Notes: generated by a model from the letters alone, not told the origin. Positions 33,609 to 43,157 are shown, counted from the first letter of the stretch. The stretch is 64,000 nt of DNA from Halorubrum sp. SD626R (GCF_001261915.1 NZ_CVRT01000106.1:16530-80529), one strand, 5' to 3'. A program made the numbers and translations.

Positions 33609-34925
33609 ATGGCTTCTGGGAACGAGTTGATGGAGTTGTACGACAGCCTTTCTGGTCTCTATAACTCGCTGCCTGAGGAGACGGATGTGGAGTGGAAGCG
33701 GGCAGTAAAATCGGTGTTGTACGGTGGTGAACTGCTGGCTGAAGGGGCGTCGAGTTACGGGAAGCAACAGAATAAGCGGAATAATGTGACGCGGAAAGAG
33801 TACGTACGTCAGTATGGGGATGGGTCGCGGGTTACGGAGTTTTCAGCGATTACAGTGGCAGAACCACGACCACGGGATCTACAGTATATCTCGTCCGGTG
33901 TGGTGATCCCGGTTGCGCCGGAGTCTGGAGAGGTACTCCCGGTACACGTTTCGACGAACGAAGTCGATCAGGCCATCTCGCTACTGGCGGAGTTCCCACC
34001 GGAGCCCACAGCGGACCGGCCAGGAGATGGTGTCGACGTGCTGCTTGATCCGGCTCGTGTTCGTCGTGCTCAGGAGAATACGGGACGGGAGCCAGAAGGC
34101 GATGCGGTAACGGTGCTGTTTGTGAGTGATACGCACTTGGGGTACGAGAATCGGGCGGTGACGGGGAGCGGCAAGACGGTGTCGTGGATCAGTGAAGTGT
34201 CGAGTACCGACGCGTTCACGCGTATCGCAACGATTGCGATTGAACAGGATGTTGATGCGGTTATTCATACGGGCGATATTGTCGACCACGAGGTTGATCA
34301 GGAAACGCTCGATAGCGCTGCGTCGAGGCTGGAGATCTTATCCAAGGTAGGTATCCCAGTCTACTGTATCATCGGCTCTCATGACCGAACTTCGTACGCA
34401 CCGCAGCATGAGAATTCGGTGAACGGAATTGCGTGGTTACAACAGCAGGTTAGAAAGGGCACCCTCGTGGAACTCTCGACGAGTCCGACGCCGGTTGCCG
34501 GTGGGCCGCTCGACGCGTATGGGATTCCAGCGGGCAATACTGGGATTGACGACGTTGCGAAGTTCAACCCGCTGGGATGGGAAGCATCCAATATGGAGTT
34601 CGGTTCGTCATCACCTGGGCCGAACGTACTCTGTCTCCATGACGGCGTCACACCATACCGAGATCGATCGACTGCTGATATTGATCTGGATCAGTTGCTC
34701 ACCCGATCCGGAATCTCGTTCGATTGTGTATTGGTCGGGGATGAGCATCGACCGAAAGACGATGACTTCGAGAACGGGTATTCGTTCAAAGCGAGAGACG
34801 GAACACCAGTACTCTACACCGGACCAGCTATACGAATTAGTGAGCCATACCGTAATCATGAATCACTTGTGACAGAACTGACGTTCGCTGCTGATGGAGT
34901 CACGATGACTCAACACTCAGTATGA
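33609..34925 (+). CDS. Calcineurin-like phosphoesterase (Mre11-type), divergent from BREX
   Basis: A 438-residue protein; ATG 33609 is chosen because the upstream in-frame codons overlap the brxE promoter region. The first ~170 residues are an unrecognised domain. The phosphoesterase domain follows, with motif I VSDTHLGYENR (~178), motif II AVIHTGDIVDHE (~222) and motif III IIGSHDRTSY (~260; SHD replaces the usual NHD), then HDGVTPYRD and GDEHRP for later metal ligands. These are the metal ligands of Mre11/SbcD nucleases. It begins 117 nt from brxE, divergently, and heads a set with a PD-(D/E)XK nuclease and a helicase. Confidence 0.8.
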   Translation: MASGNELMELYDSLSGLYNSLPEETDVEWKRAVKSVLYGGELLAEGASSYGKQQNKRNNVTRKEYVRQYGDGSRVTEFSAITVAEPRPRDLQYISSGVVIPVAPESGEVLPVHVSTNEVDQAISLLAEFPPEPTADRPGDGVDVLLDPARVRRAQENTGREPEGDAVTVLFVSDTHLGYENRAVTGSGKTVSWISEVSSTDAFTRIATIAIEQDVDAVIHTGDIVDHEVDQETLDSAASRLEILSKVGIPVYCIIGSHDRTSYAPQHENSVNGIAWLQQQVRKGTLVELSTSPTPVAGGPLDAYGIPAGNTGIDDVAKFNPLGWEASNMEFGSSSPGPNVLCLHDGVTPYRDRSTADIDLDQLLTRSGISFDCVLVGDEHRPKDDDFENGYSFKARDGTPVLYTGPAIRISEPYRNHESLVTELTFAADGVTMTQHSV

Positions 34926-35161
34926 ACGTGGAATATACTCACTTCGTGGAAATTCTACTTCAGATGAAGCCGACAAACCGGGCACGTGATCCTGTGAATC
35001 CGATCCGGATAGGTCTCTCGTGTTTTTCCATCATCGCGGGACGGAACTACGGAGCTGCTTTCAACTGATTTTACGAGGTGTGAAAATAGCGATGACGATC
35101 GTGCTTATCGGTTTGGTACTCGGTCACAGGTTCTAAGCAAGTTAACCCGGAACGCATCAGT

Positions 35162-36208
35162 ATGACTACTGGCGTCACGGATTTCATCAAGATTGGAGAG
35201 GTGCGGCAGGAGATTGATTCTACGTATCCAAACCCCGGAGAGGACGTGACAGGAGAATTAGCGGTTTCTAACAATGGGTACAGCCATCGGCTTGTCGGAC
35301 ACGCATTCGAGTTTCTGTGCCGAGCGCTTCTCTATCGCCGTTGTGACGAGATTCTGCGGCCGTGGTCTCGATTTGGAGAATATCGACGACAGACGGATGG
35401 TGAGGTCCCTTGGATCGGCGTGGAGCGGTATGATGGAATGAAGTGGGAAGACCACCCGAATATTTCTAGTCAAGAAGAGTGGGAAGCGCTACAGGATGAA
35501 CGTCCTGTGTGGGAGCGTGAGCGGAGTGCGGTGCAGTGGACGGAAGATGAGGAGTTGACGAGAGTCGTTAATCAGTATATCGAGACGGGGATGAATACTG
35601 ACGGGGTTGTTCGGGCTGCGTTGGTTAATGCCGGGTGGAAGCCTGATGAAACCGTGCAGTCTTGGATTGACCGGGCTGCGTTTGCGGATGATATTCTCGA
35701 TGAGATGAGCGAGTTGTTTGAGTTGGTGCGCGAGGCGTCATGGACATGCGGGGAGACGGTGATTGAAAAGCCGCAGTTTGGCAATCATCGCTACGTACTC
35801 CCTGGAGAAGGCGATTTCATCGTGGATGATCTGCTGGTGGATATTAAGACAACAGAACGTCGGGCCTTCACGAATGCGTTCTGGCGGCAGTTGCTACTCT
35901 ATTATGTACTGACTGATGTCCAGCGAGTGTTGTACAACGAACGAGACGGCGATGAGGATCATAGTTCGTCAGTTGAATACCCGGAAATCAACAGAGTTGG
36001 AGTCTATTTTGCCCGGTACGGAGAGCTCCAGACGGTGGAGATAGACAGTGTCATCGACGACCGAGAGCGGTATGAAGAGTTCAGGGCATGGATTGTTGAT
36101 CGTGGGATTGAGGAGAATCGACACGCACAGAAAAACTACGAGAGGGTTCGAGGAACCTTGACTGAACCTTATGATTACAAACGGCAACAAACGTTCTCGG
36201 ATTTCTAG
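35162..36208 (+). CDS. PD-(D/E)XK nuclease-superfamily protein
   Basis: A 348-residue protein. Residues ~210-250 contain GEGDFIVDDLLVDIKTTERR and, after a short gap, FWRQLLLYYVL. This is the GD-x(n)-D-I-K core followed by the Q-x-x-x-Y motif that marks the Cas4/RecB/AddB branch of the superfamily. The N-terminal ~200 residues are α-helical and acidic. The likely role is Mg-dependent DNA cleavage or end processing. It lies between the phosphoesterase and the helicase on the same strand, with ~220-240 nt gaps on both sides. Confidence 0.75.
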   Translation: MTTGVTDFIKIGEVRQEIDSTYPNPGEDVTGELAVSNNGYSHRLVGHAFEFLCRALLYRRCDEILRPWSRFGEYRRQTDGEVPWIGVERYDGMKWEDHPNISSQEEWEALQDERPVWERERSAVQWTEDEELTRVVNQYIETGMNTDGVVRAALVNAGWKPDETVQSWIDRAAFADDILDEMSELFELVREASWTCGETVIEKPQFGNHRYVLPGEGDFIVDDLLVDIKTTERRAFTNAFWRQLLLYYVLTDVQRVLYNERDGDEDHSSSVEYPEINRVGVYFARYGELQTVEIDSVIDDRERYEEFRAWIVDRGIEENRHAQKNYERVRGTLTEPYDYKRQQTFSDF

Positions 36209-36425
36209 CACCGATAATTGAGCGGATACTGGTGGCCTATTTCCTTCGTCGTTACCTCGGTAGGTGATTGAGAAGCGTACATCAGGTGATTTTAGAGAAG
36301 TTTCACAGGCGTGGAGACGATTCCTGCGAGCGATACTATCCTACTCAGGAGCGTCTACGATGTGTACAATCGTGAGAGTGGGATTAACCACCACACATAT
36401 ATGACATGACACGTGACTATTCATA

Positions 36426-39017
36426 GTGCGACACTTTGGGAATCCTGAGTACTGGTCATTCACTGAGTACCGCGAGGATTTCCTTTCAGACCGCCCCACT
36501 ATTGAGCAGCTTGCGATACTTGATGAGGAGATCGTCACTAAGGCACTTCTGTCACGGTACCAGGGCCCGATCGGTCCGAACGAGTGGTCCTTTCTCGGGG
36601 GGTACTACGGTGAACTCTTCGGGAGCTTCGTATCCGAGCGCGTTGCAGGGCTCATCGATACGACACCGATTGAAACCAGGGAAGATCAGTTCCACGCGTT
36701 CCGGAAAGCGATCATCAATCTGAATCAGCAGTTACCGTCAGGTAGAACTGCAGACGGCACGACGATTTCACGTCCAGCGGAACGCGTACTTCTCAAGCGA
36801 CTGCGTCAGGAGCGGTACGATCCGTCTGACCTAGACGTCTCTCATATTAGTCGCGGCAGTGGGTTGTATTTGCTTGAATTGTTCGCCACGGCAGCTCAGC
36901 AGTCAGCTACGACAGAGACGGACCTGCTCAAAACGTTACTGGCACAGACTACTGCGTTCAAGAAGCTTGACGAAGCGGAAGCTCGTGCGTTACTGACCCG
37001 ACCTGTGCTGATGGTGTCTCTCTGGGAGAATCAGCGGGAAGGGCTTGACCACTGGCTTGCGAGCGACGGCGAAGGGATTCTCGAAATGGCGACGGCGACA
37101 GGGAAGACGGTTGCTGGCATCGCAGCGATCGCTAATCTGTGCGGTGACGTGCCGGAGAATCCTGAGCAGACCCCCCAGACTGACGATGCAGAGATCATGA
37201 TCGTCGCGCACTCGAACGCGATCCTCAGCCAGTGGGAGCGAGAAATTCGGGATAAGCTTGGATTGACGACACGGGCGGGCAGCGGTAGCGGACGCCCGGA
37301 CAGGTTGTCGTTTTCGACGGCGACGGTGGAGTTTTATACGGCTCAGTCGCTGCTCCCCCGCTATGACCGTGATTTAGCCGATCAATACGACCTCGTGATT
37401 TACGATGAGGTGCATCACTATTCGAATCTTGACGGTGGGTACGGCGAGGCGATACGCCGGCCGAATTACGACCGTGCGATGGGGTTATCAGCGACGATCG
37501 GGGAGCAAACAGACCCGAAGCGAGACCGGCTTGAAGAGATCCTCGCACCAGTCGTCTATACGTATGACTTACAGGACGCTCAACGTGATGGAGTGATCCC
37601 TGACTTTGATTGGACTGTTCATCCGATTGGGTTGGACCCGTACGAGCGTGAAGAGTGGGAGCAAGCGACTAAGTCGATCACGAATCAGTTCCGAGCGCTC
37701 AAACACGACGATACGACAACGAAAATGCTTCGCCAGTTGAGTGTACCGTTCACTCAACTTGAGGACCTCGGTGACTTCATCCGCGCACACCGGGCGGCAG
37801 AACTCGAACTCGACGATGTGCCGGACTCGTGGGGGCAGCTCCAAGCGGCGATTCAGAGTCGGAACTGGATCCGGCACCGATCACAGCCGAAAATAGAGGG
37901 TGCGGTAGCGCTGGCTCGTGAGTACCTCACCGGCGTCGATGACGGTGTCAAGCTGGTGATGTTTGCTATGGACATCGATACCGCAGAGCAACTTGGTGAG
38001 GAGTTGTCCGACGCGACAGAGAACGTGTTCGTGGTACACAGCAAAATCGCTGCCTCTAGTAATAAGAAAGACCGGATGGTTAATCGCCGGATAGAGCAGT
38101 TCTCAGCGGCTGATCACGGTGTCCTCATCGCGCCAAAGCTTCTCGACGAAGGAATTGACGTTCCGGATGCTGAGGTCGGGATTAACGTCTCGGGGACGAA
38201 GACGAAACTCCAACTCGTACAGCGGATGGGTCGAGTGCTCCGCCGACACGGCGATCAGGAACCCCATTTCCATCACTTCGTCGCTGTGCCCGAAGGCGAC
38301 GATCACCTCGCCGGGTTAGACGACAAGCAGTACGTCCAGCAGCGTCACTGGGTGCGTGAGCTCGGTGAAAAGATCGGGCAACAGCCGACGATCGATGAGG
38401 CGAACGTCGACGACGCGTTGCTCGCTCGTGCTGAGGCCCGCGGGAACGAACTGTGGGCTCAGGACCTGCTGGATGATCTTGAAATCGAAACTGTCCAGGG
38501 GTCGGTTCGGATGGACGAGATCGTCGAGGGACTAACGCCATCGGCTGTTGAGACATTACTCGACACTGTTGATTTCGACCACGATACGGTGGTTGAATCT
38601 GATTGGGAGACAGCAATGACACTACTCCGCACGAATGAGTCCCTACCCCCAAATGCACTGCAACGGACGTGGTGGCTGTTCCCGGTTTACCGTAACCGAC
38701 CGGACGAACTCCAGGAACTGCTCCGTAAGGTAGCTCAATATCGTACTGCGTCAGATACAGCTGATGACGACAGTACACCAACAGAAACGACGAGCCAGAC
38801 GAGCACGCGCGGAACCAGTGACACGTCCCCGACAGACTCAGGGAGCACAGATGACACAGGAGAGCTATCAACCAAAGGTACTCCCGAGACAACTGACTCG
38901 CCATCGACGGATAACAAGGGGACTTCCGTCGAGCCTGATAACCAAGATGACGATGATTCTGGAGAGCAGTCCGATGACGGAAGTGTCGTTAGTCGGATCA
39001 TGAGTCTCTTTTCATAG
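36426..39017 (+). CDS. SF2 DNA helicase (XPB/type III restriction-like)
   Basis: An 863-residue protein starting at a GTG (36426). Helicase motifs are in order: motif I EMATATGKTVAGIA (~220), motif II VIYDEVHHYSN (DEVH, ~325), motif III GLSATIGE (~352) and, in the second RecA domain, DEGIDVPDAEVGINV and the motif VI arginine finger LVQRMGRVLRRHG (~598). The last ~110 residues are a Ser/Thr/Asp-rich low-complexity tail ending VVSRIMSLFS. It would translocate on or unwind DNA. No nuclease domain is fused, but the two upstream genes are nucleases, so a nuclease-helicase complex is plausible. Confidence 0.88.
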   Translation: MRHFGNPEYWSFTEYREDFLSDRPTIEQLAILDEEIVTKALLSRYQGPIGPNEWSFLGGYYGELFGSFVSERVAGLIDTTPIETREDQFHAFRKAIINLNQQLPSGRTADGTTISRPAERVLLKRLRQERYDPSDLDVSHISRGSGLYLLELFATAAQQSATTETDLLKTLLAQTTAFKKLDEAEARALLTRPVLMVSLWENQREGLDHWLASDGEGILEMATATGKTVAGIAAIANLCGDVPENPEQTPQTDDAEIMIVAHSNAILSQWEREIRDKLGLTTRAGSGSGRPDRLSFSTATVEFYTAQSLLPRYDRDLADQYDLVIYDEVHHYSNLDGGYGEAIRRPNYDRAMGLSATIGEQTDPKRDRLEEILAPVVYTYDLQDAQRDGVIPDFDWTVHPIGLDPYEREEWEQATKSITNQFRALKHDDTTTKMLRQLSVPFTQLEDLGDFIRAHRAAELELDDVPDSWGQLQAAIQSRNWIRHRSQPKIEGAVALAREYLTGVDDGVKLVMFAMDIDTAEQLGEELSDATENVFVVHSKIAASSNKKDRMVNRRIEQFSAADHGVLIAPKLLDEGIDVPDAEVGINVSGTKTKLQLVQRMGRVLRRHGDQEPHFHHFVAVPEGDDHLAGLDDKQYVQQRHWVRELGEKIGQQPTIDEANVDDALLARAEARGNELWAQDLLDDLEIETVQGSVRMDEIVEGLTPSAVETLLDTVDFDHDTVVESDWETAMTLLRTNESLPPNALQRTWWLFPVYRNRPDELQELLRKVAQYRTASDTADDDSTPTETTSQTSTRGTSDTSPTDSGSTDDTGELSTKGTPETTDSPSTDNKGTSVEPDNQDDDDSGEQSDDGSVVSRIMSLFS

Positions 39018-39138
39018 TTAGGATAGATAGAGGGCATTATAGAGCTATTCGCAAGGGTTCTCTTCACACCGTTAACTCAGAATCACCTTTTAGGACGCTC
39101 TTGCTTATTGCTCCGTGAGCCGACGACTACCGTACTCA

Positions 39139-39324
39139 TTATCGGTGCAGTTGGTGTCGGACAGCTGCCAGAGTGCTTTGTTGTTTGTTTGGAGAGCAGC
39201 CAAGGTTAGTCGCACATTCGTAGCACGTGGTGTGATCGTAGAAGCCATCCAGTTCGTCTCCGCCTTCAGTTAATGCGTTCGCTTCAACGGATCGTTCGGT
39301 CGGACCGAAGCACATCTCAATCAT
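39139..39324 (-). CDS. Small Cys-containing protein
   Basis: A 61-residue frame with MCFGPTE near the start, then ALTEGGDELDGFYDHTTCYE and CYECATNLGC. The spacing of Cys residues suggests one zinc site, and the sequence reads like the small zinc-finger proteins common in haloarchaea. It lies alone in the 423-nt gap between the helicase gene and the PH-like gene; nothing else is visible in that gap. Confidence 0.5.
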   Translation of the reverse strand: MIEMCFGPTERSVEANALTEGGDELDGFYDHTTCYECATNLGCSPNKQQSTLAAVRHQLHR

Positions 39325-39440
39325 TGTAATGTGGAACCCTTCTCTAGTGATGCGCTCTAATTTGAGTTTGATGACTAATTTATACAGCCTGTATCATTGC
39401 TGGGATGGTATTATGATACAAAAGAACGATATGCTACTTG

Positions 39441-40439
39441 ATGGTTGATTATGATGAGTCAGCTCTTCGGCAGATGGCTCAGGCTGCACGACATGATTCA
39501 GTAACTGTGGAGAATTTGAAATTGAAGAAGAAGTCGGGAATTATATTCACAAAAAAGTGGTTGTCTGCCCCCGTTGTATCTTACCTGACTGCCTCTGAAC
39601 AGCCGCATGTTATTCTCAAGAGTAGAGATCCTGTTACGATTAATGGCGAAAATGTTGGTGACCGAGGCTATGGTACCGTCTTGGTGATTACTGATGAACG
39701 GTTCCTTTTCATTATTGGCGAAGAAAACACTGACCGCGTCATCTCAATCCCTTTTCAGTCAGATGTCGGGTTCGAGTTTGAACCGACTACAAGTGCCCAA
39801 AATCAATCGCTGCTTGATGTTTACTTCAGTGTCTCATTTTGGATTCGGCATGAGAACGGAGAAATCGAGATTAAGCCCTCTAATGATCTTGACTATGAGG
39901 ATATTTGGACGATAGGAGACACGGTTCTTGATTTCAGCAAAGGGGATGTCGATTGGATACAAGAAGAGTGGTGGGAAGACCGTGCAGGAGAACATGATGC
40001 ACTCTACGAGATGGCTGACGGTGCTCAGAGTGATACCGTAACGGCTCGTCGACTGGAACGCATTTTTTCTTACTTACAAGAGGGCGAGACTCCAGCGTTC
40101 ATATTAACAGAGGGGGACGTTGGTATTGGGATTGCAGAGGGCACCGGTGATGAATCGACAATCCGCTGGCAACAGGACGATTACTTTGACTGGGTTGCCA
40201 TCACCTCTGAAAGAATCTTAATTGCATTTGATGAAGAGATTGAGAGCCTCATGTACACTGAACTCGATTCGGTGAAGATCTCGATCCAAGAACACCATGA
40301 CGAGTATGACGATGAATACTATGAGGTACCCTATCTCTGTATTCTCCTTAACGATTTTATCTATTTTATTGAGGGGAGTGACTTCACGGAAACCGACTTA
40401 CGTCGTGCGGTAAGGTATATTCGCAATCGGACTCCGTAG
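39441..40439 (+). CDS. Protein with two PH-like (bacterial PH) domains
   Basis: A 332-residue acidic protein; ATG 39441 is preferred to the TTG just upstream. Two segments share the pattern of short-PH domains: VLVITDERFLFIIGEENTDR with VISIPFQSDVGFEF (~75-115), and WVAITSERILIAFDEEIESL with MYTELDSVKISIQEH (~255-290). Each is an ITxERxL strand pair followed by a strand linking to a helix. A long helical region lies between them. Such domains often mediate protein or membrane contacts. No catalytic motif is present. Confidence 0.65.
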   Translation: MVDYDESALRQMAQAARHDSVTVENLKLKKKSGIIFTKKWLSAPVVSYLTASEQPHVILKSRDPVTINGENVGDRGYGTVLVITDERFLFIIGEENTDRVISIPFQSDVGFEFEPTTSAQNQSLLDVYFSVSFWIRHENGEIEIKPSNDLDYEDIWTIGDTVLDFSKGDVDWIQEEWWEDRAGEHDALYEMADGAQSDTVTARRLERIFSYLQEGETPAFILTEGDVGIGIAEGTGDESTIRWQQDDYFDWVAITSERILIAFDEEIESLMYTELDSVKISIQEHHDEYDDEYYEVPYLCILLNDFIYFIEGSDFTETDLRRAVRYIRNRTP

Positions 40440-40645
40440 GCGGAATCCTTCGTGCTTATTGTCCCAATTTCGACCAGTTAATTGGAAGTAGTCATGAATG
40501 ATTTTGGCTCGGAATGGAACGTTGAGTGGGCGACACCGAGACCACAGGATCATGGGGTTCTCGACATCTTAATGTTGTATTGATCGCACAGACTCAAAAT
40601 CAGTCACCCTGTGTGGATTTCAACAAAGCCGGATCAGCAATTCAA

Positions 40646-41059
40646 CTACTCGTAGTAGCTGACGCGCTCAACAACTTCTGCGAAGGCGACATTCTCGCGT
40701 ACATCGGTGATCTCGATGGTGACACGCTCGCTCTGTTTGGTGTCGGGAACAATAACGACGAACCCGCGTTCAACACGCGTGATACCGTCGCCTTGGTCGC
40801 CAATATCTTCGATTTCAACGGTGCGTTGTTCGCCTTCCTGGACAGGGGGCGTCTGTGTCACTTGCTCGGGCTGTGGATCGGCTTCAGTATCGTTGGTCTC
40901 GTTGGTCGCGGAAGACGGTAGAACAGCCACACGGTACGTCTCGTCTGCCTGTAGCTCGCCAAGGCGGATCTCTTGCTCCGGTACCTCAACCACATATGAC
41001 CTATCACGCTCTTCGACCTTTCCTGAGAACAGACACCGAAGTTCATCTGAAATTTCCAT
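40646..41059 (-). CDS. TRAM-domain protein
   Basis: A 137-residue protein. The first ~50 residues form an OB-like segment (CLFSGKVEERDRSYVVEVPE), then a Thr/Gln/Pro linker, then a TRAM domain at ~75-135: VQEGEQRTVEIEDIGDQGDG, ITRVERGFVVIVPDTKQSER, VTIEITDVRENVAFAEVVER. TRAM is an RNA-binding OB fold; small archaeal TRAM proteins act as RNA chaperones with cold-shock-like roles. The two-part form with an N-terminal extension is common in haloarchaea. Confidence 0.88.
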   Translation of the reverse strand: MEISDELRCLFSGKVEERDRSYVVEVPEQEIRLGELQADETYRVAVLPSSATNETNDTEADPQPEQVTQTPPVQEGEQRTVEIEDIGDQGDGITRVERGFVVIVPDTKQSERVTIEITDVRENVAFAEVVERVSYYE

Positions 41060-41114
41060 TTGAAGACCTTACACCGGGTACGCGACGAAGAACACTTTAC
41101 TCTGCTGTCTGCGG

Positions 41115-41267
41115 CTACTCCGGCGCTACAACGTCCTCACACGCCGGAGACTCGGTCCACACGCCTTCGGTGCCGTCTGCCTTCTTGTACTCAACAAGAA
41201 TCCACGCTACCGAGATGTCCTCACCACTTTCTGGGCAGCGACCGAGAAACGATTCGTCAGCATTCAT
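41115..41267 (-). CDS. Small haloarchaeal zinc-ribbon protein
   Basis: A 50-residue protein. I choose ATG 41267; the longer frame from 41363 adds an unlikely basic N-terminus. It contains LGRCPESGEDIS, then AWILVEYKKADGTEGVWTES and PACEDVVAPE. The pattern CP..G..I..x..LxEY...DG...x..PxC.DVVxPE is a conserved small zinc-binding family in haloarchaea. Two of the usual four metal ligands are changed (CPES where CPxC is normal, TESP where ECP is normal), so zinc binding may be weakened. Confidence 0.6.
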   Translation of the reverse strand: MNADESFLGRCPESGEDISVAWILVEYKKADGTEGVWTESPACEDVVAPE

Positions 41268-41427
41268 GGAAAGGGGGGAAGGAGCGTATGACAGTATTCC
41301 TTCCAAATGAGTCTTAATCGATCTTGAACGTAAGCTTTTGGCGGCTTTGCGGGTCGAACACACCGGATTTCCGGTGGGTGCGGACCACCAGTAACATTAA
41401 TTCACGGTCAGCAAAACGTCTGATCGT

Positions 41428-41583
41428 ATGAGTGTCCGCACAGTACTTACTCGGCTCCTGCCCGGTGATGAGACAGAAGTAGTCGTGGAGTGCCGCCAGT
41501 GCGGTGAGACTCTTTCGTCGGGCGAAGATGAGTGTCCCACGTGTGGATCAGATGAGATAGAACACTTTCAGATTTCAGAGTAG
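41428..41583 (+). CDS. Small zinc-ribbon protein
   Basis: A 51-residue protein starting MSVRTVLTRLLPGDETE. Two CxxC knuckles (ECRQCGE and ECPTCGS) 16 residues apart form a classic zinc ribbon. Small stand-alone ribbons like this are abundant in haloarchaea, with roles in protein or nucleic-acid contacts. It is divergent from the zinc-ribbon gene at 41115. Confidence 0.65.
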   Translation: MSVRTVLTRLLPGDETEVVVECRQCGETLSSGEDECPTCGSDEIEHFQISE

Positions 41584-41726
41584 ATTGGTGCGATTGGAAT
41601 TCATTCGCCTATAGGGTGTCACAGAGCAGTTCACGGACCCGCTGTATGGCGATCTATCTACTCTTGTGAGATGGGTCTAACTAATCCGCATAGATCTCTG
41701 AGTAGCTCAGCGTCTGGTGATTTTTT

Positions 41727-41936
41727 TTATGGATCATCAGAGTGATCCGCACCCGAGTCACCGGGCTCGTCCGAATCTCCATCGGCATCGAAGGAATTCC
41801 CATCGCTCAGGGCAGCCCATTGGCCTTCATACTCGGGGACTTCATCGATACTTTCACGCTCCGCTGAGTCCGCTGAAGAAGCGGTTTGGTCGGGCAGATC
41901 GCCGTCCGTCTCTCCACTACAGTTCTCGTCGCTCAC
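41727..41936 (-). CDS. Very acidic small protein with EYEGQ motif
   Basis: A 69-residue Ser/Asp/Glu-rich protein with the segment DEVPEYEGQWAALSDG in its middle and a disordered acidic tail. It shares VPEYEGQ with the 35-residue protein directly upstream (41943-42050) and starts 6 nt after it. Both follow the four-helix membrane protein gene at 42077 on the same strand, probably in one operon. Confidence 0.5.
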   Translation of the reverse strand: MSDENCSGETDGDLPDQTASSADSAERESIDEVPEYEGQWAALSDGNSFDADGDSDEPGDSGADHSDDP

Positions 41937-41942
41937 AGTGTC

Positions 41943-42050
41943 TTATTCGTCGTCTTCGTCGAAATCGCCCTTGAATATGACCTGGCCTTCGTACTCAGGC
42001 ACATCCTCTTCGGACTCCCGATCCTCAGAGGTGCTGGAATCTGCGCTCAT
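41943..42050 (-). CDS. 35-residue acidic peptide, paralogue of the next gene
   Basis: The frame reads MSADSSTSEDRESEEDVPEY then EGQVIFKGDFDEDDE. It shares VPEYEGQ with the 69-residue protein just downstream. I choose ATG 42050, 26 nt after the membrane protein gene; the open frame extends further upstream only by overlapping that gene. Two adjacent small paralogues make a real gene more likely than chance. Confidence 0.5.
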   Translation of the reverse strand: MSADSSTSEDRESEEDVPEYEGQVIFKGDFDEDDE

Positions 42051-42076
42051 ACCTGTATAATACTCGTCCGACGGTA

Positions 42077-42745
42077 TTAGTGTTCTCCCCGGAGCCGCAA
42101 ATACCGTTGTACCTGTCCTTTGATCCCAGTAAGAGCTATGTATATTATAATGAATACCAAGGCGACGGCGTTCTCGTACCACTGTACGGTACGAATTGTC
42201 TCGATCCCACCGAGTGTAAACAGCACTACAGCGGACACTAAGAAGATGAGCGTGAGTGTGGCGAATGGGGCATTATAGGCGTTCGTGCGGTAATTCTGTT
42301 CAATCCATTTTGAGTAGCTGCGAGTGAGGCCGCGGAGACGTTTACGATCTGGAGTATCACCTTCGAAGACGATTCGGCGGAGACTCCCGCCCGTCACACC
42401 GATGCGGAGCGCTGAGGCAGTATATGTGAGCGCGGCTACTCCTGTTGAGAGTAGGAGTGCGAAAAGGCCCAGCTCAGTGTATATATTGATGACATCCGGG
42501 AGAACTTCTTGTACTGGGTCACCCTGTCCCCCAGTTCCAGTTGCAACCGAGAGACCTGTGAGAATGAGGCCGACAATTACTAAGTTGATGCGTAGAATCC
42601 GAGCCGCCTTGTCGTCGATGTTATTCAGTATCTCGTTTTGCTTATCTATCGTGCGGCGACCCTCTTCGAGAGCGACAAGATCGAGATCGAACTCCTCAGT
42701 CGAAGTAGCTCCAGCATCATCATCACCGGTTTCACCACCCGACAT
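42077..42745 (-). CDS. Four-helix membrane protein, possibly a PycTM/SLATT-like effector
   Basis: A 222-residue protein: acidic N-terminus, a helix with EILNNIDDKAARILRINLVI that runs into TM1 (~55-75), TM2 (~90-115), a cytoplasmic loop with YSKWIEQNYRTN, then TM3 and TM4 (~165-205). An amphipathic helix with an Asp-Lys-Ala motif just before TM1 and four helices in total is the layout of SLATT- and PycTM-like membrane effectors used in nucleotide-signalled immunity. No cyclase gene is adjacent, so this is only a resemblance. It is followed by two small acidic paralogues. Confidence 0.55.
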   Translation of the reverse strand: MSGGETGDDDAGATSTEEFDLDLVALEEGRRTIDKQNEILNNIDDKAARILRINLVIVGLILTGLSVATGTGGQGDPVQEVLPDVINIYTELGLFALLLSTGVAALTYTASALRIGVTGGSLRRIVFEGDTPDRKRLRGLTRSYSKWIEQNYRTNAYNAPFATLTLIFLVSAVVLFTLGGIETIRTVQWYENAVALVFIIIYIALTGIKGQVQRYLRLRGEH

Positions 42746-43157
42746 TATGTTTATGCTATGTCGAGGAGCGTTTCTATTTTAATCCTTACTCCGCGTCGGC
42801 AAGTATTCGATTATCTGTATTGACTGTAGTGCCGCGTCAAGTTTGAACTGCTAGAATTGACCGAGAGACGCTTTATCGGATGAATCTAGCGATTTACGGC
42901 TGAAGCGGCAGTAGCCGGGTCAGAATAAATCGCCTGCTAAAGGTCTCATCAATGCCGATCGTTGGGACGACATTTACAGGATCGACACCATACGCGTCCA
43001 GGTTCACTGACCGCCTGCTGCAGCCCAGTGCTTGTCCAAAGAGAGGATTTCAACAGAGCCTGGCAACTATGATCTGACTCAGCCACATCTGATTTCAGTA
43101 GCCGATGATTCGCAAGACTGCTCCCCAACAACAACGCACTCACCAAGAGCGTTCAGT
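42746..43157. other. 412-nt gene-free stretch with insertion-sequence relic
   Basis: No supported gene. GGATTTCAACAGAGCC at 43045-43060 is the same terminal motif as at 7944, 8730 and 10736, here as a right end. The rest looks like decayed insertion-sequence DNA, with stop codons in all frames and no readable transposase fragment. Confidence 0.45.

Noticed and set aside
36426..39017. The helicase as BrxHII of a type 5 or type 3 BREX
   Set aside because: It is on the opposite strand and beyond two other genes, and its motifs (ATATGKT, DEVHH) look XPB/type III-like; I see no feature that marks it as BrxHII.
40526..40921. Plus-strand frame of 131 codons
   Set aside because: It overlaps the TRAM-domain gene on the other strand, which has clear family motifs; the plus frame has none.
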